From PALSA-1006 sp964532405 (lineage in GTDB: Bacteria > Pseudomonadota > Gammaproteobacteria > Burkholderiales > Gallionellaceae): a stretch of 64,000 bases of DNA. The stretch spans positions 23,567-87,566 of the forward strand of contig CAZHIC010000006.1 of NCBI GenBank assembly GCA_964532405.1, written 5' to 3'. The notes under the pieces were generated by a model, which was not told the origin of the DNA, did no database searches, and was given only the letters and a program-made list of their open reading frames with translations. A program made the translations under genes and the position numbers. This document shows, piece after piece, positions 42,833 to 49,756 of this stretch (position 1 is the stretch's first letter; the number at the start of each line of letters is the position of its first letter).

Positions 42833-43402
42833 CTAGAGATGCCACCTGAACCCAACGTTGGTTGTGCTGGAGTAAAAATCAGGTTGATTGGAAGTGGCAA
42901 CCATAAGAGAGGAAACACCAACTATCAAATACAGTCGGGGCTCTACTTGATAGAGAAAATTTATTCCGTAACTGCCGCCAAAGCCAGTTCGCTCAGGAAT
43001 GTTCGTGCCGCCAGATGTCATTGCTCCCAATTGAATTGGGAGTGCCATAATGAACTGGTCGTCTTTACCAAAGGAAAACCCCGGAGAAAGGGTGAGTGCT
43101 TTTACAGTCACGTCTAATGTATTGCCATTGATGTTAAATCGTTGACGCGAGTACTCCATACTGACTGCGGCTCTCACTGGGCCACCAATTGCCATATAGC
43201 TAAAATCATATCCGATCCCTATTGTCCCGCTAGGGGCGGCACTGCAATTGCCGGAACAGCCTGCGATTCTGTCACTCGCCTCGATTTTGCCCGATAAAAA
43301 TACAGCCCCCTCATTCCCATTTTCATGGGCATAACTTGCGGAACTACCCAGCGCGAATGCAATTGCCAAATGACTCATGATGAATAACTTTGCGGCTTTC
43401 AT
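42833..43402 (-). CDS. outer-membrane barrel-like protein with CxGNC motif, paralogue 1
   Basis: 189 residues: Sec signal peptide (about 1-25, ending SYA), then a predicted barrel with the motif GCSGNCSAAPSGTIGIGYDF (C-x3-C) and a C-terminal strand VGFRWHL. It is a clear paralogue of the next gene upstream: SMEYSRQRFNINGN, NIPERTG and SNQPDFYSSTTNVGFRW each have counterparts there. I do not recognise a family beyond barrel-like. Both genes lie in the quorum-sensing-linked cluster, separated by 68 bp containing a tandem repeat. Confidence 0.72.
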   Translation of the reverse strand: MKAAKLFIMSHLAIAFALGSSASYAHENGNEGAVFLSGKIEASDRIAGCSGNCSAAPSGTIGIGYDFSYMAIGGPVRAAVSMEYSRQRFNINGNTLDVTVKALTLSPGFSFGKDDQFIMALPIQLGAMTSGGTNIPERTGFGGSYGINFLYQVEPRLYLIVGVSSLMVATSNQPDFYSSTTNVGFRWHL

Positions 43403-43434
43403 TTCTTTCCCCCTTCGCTCAACACAACGACATC

Positions 43435-43470
43435 AGATACAAAAGATACAAAAGATACAAAAGATACAAA
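43435..43470. repeat. four tandem copies of a 9-bp unit (AGATACAAA)
   Basis: Four exact copies of AGATACAAA fill 43435-43470, just after the stop of paralogue 2 and before the start region of paralogue 1 on the minus strand (there reading TTTGTATCT). The copy number could change by slippage and alter spacing upstream of paralogue 1. Confidence 0.9.
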
Positions 43471-44064
43471 CTACGGATACCATCTAAGTCCCACATCCAC
43501 GGTCCTAGAAATAAAATCGGGTTGATTGGAAGAAAGAATAGCGACGGAACTAGTGCCGACGGTCAAATAAAGACTAGGGTTGACTTGATAAAGCAAATCC
43601 ACACCTCCCCTTCCACTGGTTGCAATATTGCGCTTAGGTATATTGGGCCCGCTTGATGTCATCCAAACAGGCGCTATCTGCAATGCTAGAACGTATTCGG
43701 GATGTTGTTTCAAAGAGAACTCAAAGGCAAAATTGATGGCCCTGCCCTGAACGTCTAATCTATTTCCGTTAACGTCAAATCGTGCTTGTGAATACTCCAA
43801 GCTTATCGAGGCGTTCTCCTTGATTGGGCTTGAATCTGAGAATGATGCAAAATCATATTTGCTTAAGTCAAAATTGAAACCGACCCCTATCGTTCCAGTC
43901 GGATCAGCACGACAGTTTCCGGGGCAGCCTTCTAGGCCCGCACTACTTCCAAACTTTCCTAAAAGGAAAATAGGACTTCCGCTTTCTTGGGCATAGCTTG
44001 CTGCATAACTAAATGAAAGCGCTGCCGCCATACAACTCATAATGATCAGCTTTAAGTTTTTCAT
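43471..44064 (-). CDS. outer-membrane barrel-like protein with CxGNC motif, paralogue 2
   Basis: 197 residues from ATG 44064 (preceded by GGAGGGTGGA on its strand; a start at 44199 would hide the signal peptide). It has a signal peptide (1-25, ending SYA), the motif GCPGNCRADPTGTIGVGFNF, and the sister segments SLEYSQARFDVNGN and SNQPDFISRTVDVGLRW of paralogue 1. Two Cys spaced C-x3-C are conserved between the copies, suggesting a disulphide or ligand. It probably sits in the outer membrane. The function is unknown. Confidence 0.72.
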   Translation of the reverse strand: MKNLKLIIMSCMAAALSFSYAASYAQESGSPIFLLGKFGSSAGLEGCPGNCRADPTGTIGVGFNFDLSKYDFASFSDSSPIKENASISLEYSQARFDVNGNRLDVQGRAINFAFEFSLKQHPEYVLALQIAPVWMTSSGPNIPKRNIATSGRGGVDLLYQVNPSLYLTVGTSSVAILSSNQPDFISRTVDVGLRWYP

Positions 44065-44208
44065 TCCACCCTCCATCACAAATTTATATTTCTCATGTTC
44101 TATCTGGAACAAATCCCAGCCCCAATTGCTACGATAAAAAACGGTAGCCGTTCTGTTAGAGTTACCAACGAAGCGGGTTGCGAAAAATATTTTTCGCAAC
44201 CCAAATCA

Positions 44209-44559
44209 CTAGAAGAAACTCAAGAACCGACCTACCCCTCTTGATACCGCTCTGTCATGTGCCGATCCTGTTGTACGACCCCATGCCCAATTTGCTGCGA
44301 CTACTGCGGAGAACCACCCCCACGCCCCCTCCGTCGCCTTCATCTCCTGCCCGGAAAGCGCAGCCACCTGCATCGGTTGCTTGTCCTGCTGAAACGCGGC
44401 CTGCATGTCCAGCGCATTCAATGCCGGCGTTGCGTCCACCGCTTGGGATTGAGCTGCGGCCACGATGCCCGGCAAGAGTGTTGCTTCTTGCGGCTCCGAA
44501 GCGTAGGCGTTGCTGGCGAACAGGGCTACGATTGCTAAAGACAATAATTGCTTTTTCAT
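44209..44559 (-). CDS. exported small protein with bacteriocin-like leader motif, candidate C39 substrate
   Basis: 116 residues: Sec signal peptide (1-20, ending AYA), a polar Ala/Gln-rich middle (21-66), the motif ALSGQEMKATEG (67-78) that resembles the LS..EM...GG leader of peptides cut by C39 proteases, and a 38-residue Trp/Ala/Gly-rich hydrophobic tail beginning AWGWFSAVVAANWAWG. Cleavage after G78 would release the tail. It lies in the same transcript direction as the C39 peptidase. No homologue is recognised; it may be a peptide, an amyloid-like subunit or a coat component. Confidence 0.68.
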   Translation of the reverse strand: MKKQLLSLAIVALFASNAYASEPQEATLLPGIVAAAQSQAVDATPALNALDMQAAFQQDKQPMQVAALSGQEMKATEGAWGWFSAVVAANWAWGRTTGSAHDRAVSRGVGRFLSFF

Positions 44560-44611
44560 TTTTGTTTCCTTTCGAGAAAGTTAAATTACTCCAACACTAC
44601 ACCTCAACACC

Positions 44612-44640
44612 TTGCGCGACGGGCTAGCACCGTCGGGCAA
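44612..44640. other. intercistronic hairpin upstream of the small exported protein
   Basis: TTGCGCGACGG (44612-44622) and CCGTCGGGCAA (44630-44640) form an 11-bp stem with one mismatch. It lacks a T run on the minus strand, so it is not an intrinsic terminator; it may be a processing or stabilising element in the 91-bp spacer. Confidence 0.4.
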
Positions 44641-44650
44641 GTTTGAGTTC

Positions 44651-45598
44651 TTACGGGGTGACGGTTTTGCCGGGACGTTTGCGCTGGGGTAGCTCACCCA
44701 GCTTGCGCGTCCATATCATCCCTATATCTGCGCCGCCACTGCCCGACTGATTGGATTTGCTGTTGATGCTGAGCGTGGTGCGTTCGTCCCATAGCCAAGC
44801 CAGCCCGAGATTCAAGTCGGTGCTGGTGCGCAATAAGCCTTGATCTTGGCCGTTGATCGTATCGGGGCGCACGTTGCGCCACAGCAGGCCTGCCGAGAGC
44901 GTGATGTCGGTGTTCACCGCGAAGGACAGGGAGGGACTGAGCAGCAGAAAATTGCCGGGGATATAGCTTTGGTCTTTGATGTCGCGCGGTGCATTGATGC
45001 GGTATGCGCCGGTGAACGACAGCACGATGGGGTCGATGACGCGGTAGGTGGTCGCGCCGATCAGCCCGGAGCGTCCCGAAAAATCACGAGTTTCATTCGA
45101 GCCGGGCAGTGGCGATCTTTCCACGGCGGCGATTTCGGCAAAGCCCAGCAGCGCGGGCGATTTTCCTTCTTCGACCAGCTTGTGGTTAACGCCTAACCAC
45201 AAGCTGTCGAAACGGTTGATCGATTGGCTGTCCGTCCCATTCACACCCTGTATGCGGGCGCTGTAGCTAAACCACGACGCGCGCCCATACAGCTCGGTGT
45301 TTTCGGATAGGCCGTAGCGCAGACCGGGTGACAGCACGACGGTGTCGCTGTTGGTGCGCGCAGTACCGACTTGGGTGGGAACATAAACAAATTGTGCCGG
45401 GGCAACTTGCACCGCGATAGATTGACCCGTGCTCACGCCCCGTTGTTCGAGATTGGCATAGTTGATGCCCAGCTCGGCGCGCCATTTATTTTGCGCGGAG
45501 AGCATGCCCTCAACGGTTAATGGAAGGTCGGCAAAGGCAGTGACGGGTAAAAATCCAAGTGCGCCAAATAGCGCGATACGAATTGAACGAATAAGCAT
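44651..45598 (-). CDS. outer-membrane protein of the C39/quorum-sensing cluster
   Basis: 315 residues: Sec signal peptide (1-23, ending AFA), then repeated strand-like segments (KWRAELGINYANLEQRG, NTELYGRASWFSYSARI, DLNLGLAWLWDERTTLSINS) and a short basic tail. This fits an outer-membrane barrel of the transporter/meta-pathway type. It is the first gene of the cluster, with a lux box 48 bp upstream of its ATG and GGGAG before the start. Its partner in a Sec plus C39 system would be the export channel, an inference. Confidence 0.72.
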   Translation of the reverse strand: MLIRSIRIALFGALGFLPVTAFADLPLTVEGMLSAQNKWRAELGINYANLEQRGVSTGQSIAVQVAPAQFVYVPTQVGTARTNSDTVVLSPGLRYGLSENTELYGRASWFSYSARIQGVNGTDSQSINRFDSLWLGVNHKLVEEGKSPALLGFAEIAAVERSPLPGSNETRDFSGRSGLIGATTYRVIDPIVLSFTGAYRINAPRDIKDQSYIPGNFLLLSPSLSFAVNTDITLSAGLLWRNVRPDTINGQDQGLLRTSTDLNLGLAWLWDERTTLSINSKSNQSGSGGADIGMIWTRKLGELPQRKRPGKTVTP

Positions 45599-45645
45599 TA
45601 GTTGATAACTCCCTTAATGCTATTTTTTCACAAAACAAGACTTGA

Positions 45646-45671
45646 TGTACCTAGCTATTTGGCTAGGTACA
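45646..45671. promoter_or_regulatory. lux box upstream of the outer-membrane protein gene
   Basis: The 20-mer ACCTAGCTATTTGGCTAGGT (45649-45668) lies within a 26-bp palindrome whose arms TGTACCTAGC/GCTAGGTACA match perfectly. It has the outer ACCT...AGGT of the Vibrio fischeri lux box and differs by one base from the box at 46373-46392 when that is read on the other strand. It ends about 48 bp upstream of ATG 45598 on the minus strand, a suitable activator position. Confidence 0.8.
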
Positions 45672-45707
45672 TTTTTGATAAGAATTGAGGTAGGGAGCTG
45701 CGTTCCC

Positions 45708-46301
45708 TTAATTCGCTACTTGCAAAGTTTTGCCAAACAGCGCCGTATGTGTTTGCACCCCAAGATCAATGTTTAGTGCCACAGCATTTTCTACGCCGAT
45801 CCGCATAGGCGGACCAAAACGAGTAATGGCGATTCCCGCACGTCGCAACATTCGTTCAATTGCTGTAGTCGTTACTGTTACGTAACGATCAATACCCATA
45901 TGGTCGCCAAAAGAAACAATTTCCCGCATTGATTCCAGTGCTAGTTCTGCGAATCCAAAACCTGCCTGGCCGTCTGTTTCGATAGCGAATCGACTGAGCT
46001 CCCAGACAGTTTTTCCTTCTGGTGCGAGATGACCATATAGCAATTCTGGGAAGGTGTCTTTCAGCATATATGGTCCTTCAGTGGGCAATAGCCTCCAGCA
46101 TCCGCTCACTTCGTTGTCTGTTGTAGTAATTAGCATGTAGTAAGGATCAAGGGCATCGTAGCCATCGATTTCCATGCCACTCAATATGGGGACATCCCAT
46201 CCCATTCGGTCTTTAAAGACTTTGGCGCGAAGCCGATACATATTCCACAAGTCTTTGCTTTGAAATTCTTTGCGTGCAGCGATTTTTATCAATTGAGACA
46301 T
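45708..46301 (-). CDS. luxI: acyl-homoserine lactone synthase (LuxI family)
   Basis: 197 residues with the full LuxI signature set: an Arg/Phe pair in YRLRAKVF, GW, EIDGYD (Asp pair), CWRLLPT, and WELSRFAI with its Glu and Arg. It joins an acyl chain to S-adenosylmethionine to make an AHL signal. ATG 46301 follows GGAGG seven bases upstream. The lux box 46373-46392 and a palindrome lie in its promoter. Its sequence does not show which acyl chain is used. Confidence 0.95.
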   Translation of the reverse strand: MSQLIKIAARKEFQSKDLWNMYRLRAKVFKDRMGWDVPILSGMEIDGYDALDPYYMLITTTDNEVSGCWRLLPTEGPYMLKDTFPELLYGHLAPEGKTVWELSRFAIETDGQAGFGFAELALESMREIVSFGDHMGIDRYVTVTTTAIERMLRRAGIAITRFGPPMRIGVENAVALNIDLGVQTHTALFGKTLQVAN

Positions 46302-46325
46302 TTCATATCCTCCGGTTAGTTGGCT

Positions 46326-46368
46326 GGATTACCCAGCACGCATAGAAAATATGCTCAATGGGTAATCC
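46326..46368. promoter_or_regulatory. long inverted repeat over the luxI promoter, candidate operator
   Basis: GGATTACCCA (46326-46335) faces TGGGTAATCC (46359-46368), with an inner GCATA-N5-TATGC palindrome. On the minus strand the inner part overlaps the likely -10 (TATTTT region) of luxI, about 20 bp after the lux box. RsaL or another repressor could bind here; which one is not shown by the sequence. Confidence 0.45.
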
Positions 46369-46372
46369 GCAC

Positions 46373-46392
46373 ACCTAGCCAAACAGCTAGGT
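46373..46392. promoter_or_regulatory. lux box between luxI and rsaL
   Basis: ACCTAGCCAAACAGCTAGGT is a near-perfect 20-bp lux box. For luxI, a -10-like sequence lies about 20 bp downstream on the minus strand; for rsaL, CAGAAT (46414-46419) lies at the same distance on the plus strand, so the box can serve a divergent promoter pair. Confidence 0.85.
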
Positions 46393-46497
46393 GTGCCGGG
46401 GATGAATTTGACGCAGAATTTGAACCGCAGCTGGCGGAGCATTGCGGTCATGCGGCATTGGTTGAAATTACAGAGCGATAATCTAAAAGAGCAGCAA

Positions 46498-46713
46498 ATG
46501 AGAAAGGCAAGGATGAAGCCAGAAATTTTGCGTGAGCACCGGAAATCTCGACGTGAGAGTCAGTCCCTGTTTTGGTCACGGTTCGGCGTTAGCCAGTCGA
46601 GGGGAAGCCGCTTTGAAATGGGGACAGAAATACCGTCACCTATCGCTATTTTATTGCAACTCTATTTGAATGGAAAAATCTCTGACCACGATTTGCCACA
46701 ACCCGAACGCTAA
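46498..46713 (+). CDS. rsaL: RsaL-family quorum-sensing repressor
   Basis: 71 residues from ATG 46498 (the ORF opens at 46393; ATG 46450 and ATG 46513 are also possible). The helix-turn-helix core RRESQSLFWSRFGVSQSRGS followed by RFEMGTEIPSPIAILLQLYLNG matches P. aeruginosa RsaL closely as I remember it (RESQETFWSRFGISQS). It lies between luxR and luxI and reads against both, the same topology as lasR-rsaL-lasI, where RsaL represses lasI. Confidence 0.88.
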   Translation: MRKARMKPEILREHRKSRRESQSLFWSRFGVSQSRGSRFEMGTEIPSPIAILLQLYLNGKISDHDLPQPER

Positions 46714-46780
46714 GGCCGCAATGTGGAAATCATTTAGTTTGCGCCTACGTTGAATGCGCTATAACAATACCCATTGCTGC

Positions 46781-47503
46781 CTAGTAAGGGCGGAGTAGTC
46801 CGCACTGGATTGCTTTGACTACTACTTGCCTGCGGGTGGTGGCTTGGAATTTTTTGCGAAGATTTCCAAAATGGAAGTTAACCGCGCCTGCTGAACAACA
46901 AAATATTTTGGCAATTTCCCAAGAACTCTTTCCGGCTGCACACCATTTCAAGCATTCCAATTCGCGAGATGTGAGCTTGGGTCTTAGCTCGTGATTGGCT
47001 GGTTTTATAAATCGCAAAGAAGCCTCAAAAGCAAAATCACGCATCATTGAAAGCGCGGGCATGTAATGTAAAGCGTCTCGTTGAAAATACTTGCCGGGCT
47101 TGGCGTCATTCACAAAGCACAAAATACCCAACTCGCCATTCGCCCCATGGTATGGCAGTGTTATCCCGGAACGCAGGCCGTAGCTGGATGCTTCTTCGTA
47201 CATTTCTTTTTGTTTCTTGTTGGCGAATATCGCGGGCTCCCATATCAACGGGGTTGACCGTGTCACGCAGTGGGCAACCGTTGGGTCGATGTTAAGCAAC
47301 TGTTTTCTGTCATAGTTGCTGCGCCATTGATCTGAATAGTTACTACGCAGAAATGCGTCGCCTAGTGATGTTGCTCGCTCAGGCACGACGGCGATGAGCG
47401 TTTTTTCAAAGCCGTAAGCATTTCCCAGTTGGAAAATAGATTTTTGCCACACCTCCTCAGTTGTACATTCCAGCAAGGAGATAAAACGTTCTGCGGATTT
47501 CAT
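46781..47503 (-). CDS. luxR: LuxR-family AHL-responsive regulator
   Basis: 240 residues from ATG 47503 (GTG 47509 also possible): autoinducer-binding domain about 1-170 with the conserved W and Y of DQWRSNYDR, D and P of IDPT and the W of LIWEP, then a LuxR helix-turn-helix (LTSRELECLKWCAAGKSSWEIA, about 178-235). It should bind the AHL made by the nearby synthase and the two lux boxes. It is separated from luxI by rsaL, as in the las system. Confidence 0.93.
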   Translation of the reverse strand: MKSAERFISLLECTTEEVWQKSIFQLGNAYGFEKTLIAVVPERATSLGDAFLRSNYSDQWRSNYDRKQLLNIDPTVAHCVTRSTPLIWEPAIFANKKQKEMYEEASSYGLRSGITLPYHGANGELGILCFVNDAKPGKYFQRDALHYMPALSMMRDFAFEASLRFIKPANHELRPKLTSRELECLKWCAAGKSSWEIAKIFCCSAGAVNFHFGNLRKKFQATTRRQVVVKAIQCGLLRPY

Positions 47504-47706
47504 ACGCACTAATCCTTCTTGATAATCCAGAGGTCGTGTAAACGGGACTCTTTATAACTGCGGTATTTCATCTTCAAATTTGATAGTAAACCGATTCATT
47601 GCAAGAAAGTGTGGTATCTGTTTTGCGCCCGCAAGTTAAACCCGGTGACACAGGGGCATCTTCTACCGTATCATCCGCGCGCCCAATCGACACGCTCGCG
47701 CTGACT

Positions 47707-49029
47707 ATGCCAAACGATCAACTGTCCGAACATACAAGTAACAGGGAAGCCATACTTAACCTGTTGCAGAAACATCAGCTGGTAGAAGGCATGGTGCGCA
47801 AGCAGGATATGCCCCACCACGATCTGGTTGAAACGCTGGTGCGCAAGCAGAATCTGGCTAAACTGAAGCAAGTCTTGAACGAATCCGACCCGGCTGATGT
47901 TGCGCAGATATTGGGCGATCTCTCACCCGATGAACAGATTTTTGTATGGGATCAACTCAGTGAAAATCGCAAGGAGTTGATCCTGCGCGATGTGCCGATC
48001 TCGGTACTGAACGCACTGGGAAAACGCGAGTTCAAGAACGAAAAATCCAGTATCAAAGCATTCGGCCTGCATGAGGGGCGTCTGCGCGAAATTACCATCC
48101 ACACCAGCGAAGAGCTGCTCAAGACCAAGCCGGTATGGATCGATCTGGTCGGCCCCACATTCGAGGAGCGCGCCTGGGTGGGGGATATTTTCGGGATAGA
48201 GCTGCCCGACCCGGAAAGATTGAGCGACCTTGAGGCAAGCGCCCGCTTCTATATCGAGGAAAATGGCGAAATCCATTTGCACTCCGACTTCCTGCTCGAC
48301 CTCGAAGACGAGTCGCGCAACGTCGCCGTCGCTTTCATCCTGTATCAGGACATTTTGTTTTCGGTCCGCTCGGAAGAGTTGCCGGTGTTCCGTTTGCAGC
48401 GCCTGCGCGCCTTTTCCCAACCCAATTACGTCTCGGATTCGCGCGATGTGCTGCTGGATCTCTACGCCGCCGATGCAGAATATTCGGCAGACGCGATGGA
48501 AGACATGTATCAAGGCTTGGAAGCCGTGGGCAAGCAAGTGCTCAACAAAAAGATGACCGATGAAGATGCCGCAAGGATATTGGTCGCCATCGCTCACGAG
48601 GAAGACCTGAACGGGCGCATACGCCGCAATGTGCTGGATACGCGCCGCGCCGTTTCATTTTTGATGCGCAGCAAGTTCCTCGAAAAACATCAGGTGGAAG
48701 ACGCGCAACAAATTCTGCGCGACATCGAATCGCTCGACGGCCACACCACCTTCTTGTTCGGCAAGATCAACTTCCTGATGGATGCCACCGTCGGTTTCAT
48801 CAACATCAACCAGAATAAAGTGATCCAGCGCTTGACGGTGCTCAGCGTGGTGTTCATGCCGCTCAACGTGCTGGCAGGCATCGGCGGCATGTCCGAATTC
48901 TCGATGATGACCCAAGGCGTCCCTTGGCAGGTCTCCTACGGCCTCTTCACCATCGGGTTGGTGCTCGTCGGCTGGCTGACTTATGTGTTTTTAAAGTTCA
49001 TCGAGAAGCGGCAAAAAACCAACACTTGA
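47707..49029 (+). CDS. CorA-type divalent cation transporter with MgtE-like N-domain
   Basis: 440 residues from ATG 47707, or up to 476 if an upstream TTG 47599 is used; neither has a good SD. An N-terminal domain (about 30-100; ESDPADVAQILGDLSPDEQ) resembles the MgtE Mg-sensing N-domain, then the CorA soluble funnel, and two C-terminal helices. The loop that carries YGMN in canonical CorA reads GGMSEF here, so the selectivity filter has Ser instead of Asn. The ion is probably Mg2+ or another divalent metal. Confidence 0.87.
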   Translation: MPNDQLSEHTSNREAILNLLQKHQLVEGMVRKQDMPHHDLVETLVRKQNLAKLKQVLNESDPADVAQILGDLSPDEQIFVWDQLSENRKELILRDVPISVLNALGKREFKNEKSSIKAFGLHEGRLREITIHTSEELLKTKPVWIDLVGPTFEERAWVGDIFGIELPDPERLSDLEASARFYIEENGEIHLHSDFLLDLEDESRNVAVAFILYQDILFSVRSEELPVFRLQRLRAFSQPNYVSDSRDVLLDLYAADAEYSADAMEDMYQGLEAVGKQVLNKKMTDEDAARILVAIAHEEDLNGRIRRNVLDTRRAVSFLMRSKFLEKHQVEDAQQILRDIESLDGHTTFLFGKINFLMDATVGFININQNKVIQRLTVLSVVFMPLNVLAGIGGMSEFSMMTQGVPWQVSYGLFTIGLVLVGWLTYVFLKFIEKRQKTNT

Positions 49030-49060
49030 AACCTGCGCGCTTTTTCAGTCAAAACGCACC

Positions 49061-49756
49061 TTAAGGAATGTCCGCCTCATCCATGCGCGAAAGGATGATG
49101 TCGGTCTTGCGCAGCAATCCCTTGGCTTCGCGATGTTTGTCGTAGTAGCGCGGGTTGGGCACCATCGCGGCAAGCTTGGCCGCTTGCTGGGGCGAGAGTT
49201 GCGCGGCGCTGATGCGGTAGTAATGCCGTGCGGCAGCCTCGGCCCCGAACACACCATTCCCCCACTCGATCACGTTCAAATATATCTCGAAGATGCGTTC
49301 CTTCTCCATCATGTGTTCCAGCATCACGGTGATGATAACTTCTTCGCCTTTGCGCCACGGCGTGCGCCCGGAGGAAAGGAACAGATTCTTCGCCAATTGC
49401 TGGCTGATGGTGGAACCGCCCGCCACGAGCTTGCCCTTTTTCAGATTCTTTTCGTAAGCCTTCTGGATACCTTCCCAGTCGAAGCCTTCATGGTCGACAA
49501 ACTTGGCATCTTCCGACGCGATCAAAGCACGCTTCAGATTGTTGGATATTTTCTTGTACGGCACCCATTGGTGCTTGAGTTCGGCATCGGGATTCTTGTC
49601 CTGCATCACGTCCAAACGGTCTCGCATGAACGCGCTGGAGGCCGGATTGCGATCTATCCACCACCATACATGCGCGGCGACCCAGGCTTGATACAGCAGC
49701 ATCAAAACAAACAGCGCCAGCAGAATGCGCCAGGACCACGACCAGAATTTCTTCAT
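49061..49756 (-). CDS. mtgA: monofunctional peptidoglycan glycosyltransferase
   Basis: Polymerises lipid II into glycan strands. It has 231 residues from ATG 49756: one N-terminal membrane helix (about 8-28), then the GT51 domain with the catalytic Glu of ALIASEDAKFVDHEGFD and the motifs GGSTISQQLAKNLFLS and EIYLNVIEWG. No transpeptidase domain. Its ATG overlaps the aroE stop (ATGA), so the genes are coupled. Confidence 0.95.
   Translation of the reverse strand: MKKFWSWSWRILLALFVLMLLYQAWVAAHVWWWIDRNPASSAFMRDRLDVMQDKNPDAELKHQWVPYKKISNNLKRALIASEDAKFVDHEGFDWEGIQKAYEKNLKKGKLVAGGSTISQQLAKNLFLSSGRTPWRKGEEVIITVMLEHMMEKERIFEIYLNVIEWGNGVFGAEAAARHYYRISAAQLSPQQAAKLAAMVPNPRYYDKHREAKGLLRKTDIILSRMDEADIP

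Noticed and set aside
43435..43470. CRISPR-like array
   Set aside because: The repeat unit is 9 bp, with no spacers and no cas genes; it is a simple tandem repeat.
44178..44627. Plus-strand open frame of 149 codons opposite the small exported protein
   Set aside because: Pro/Arg-rich shadow sequence; the minus-strand frame has a signal peptide and fits the operon direction.
45646..45671. The perfect palindrome as an intrinsic terminator of luxI
   Set aside because: luxI reads on the minus strand, where no T run follows the stem; a T run exists only on the plus strand, where no gene ends.
46393..46497. Extended N-terminus of RsaL
   Set aside because: The added 35 residues have no similarity to RsaL proteins and no suitable ribosome-binding site; the compact HTH form from 46498 is preferred.
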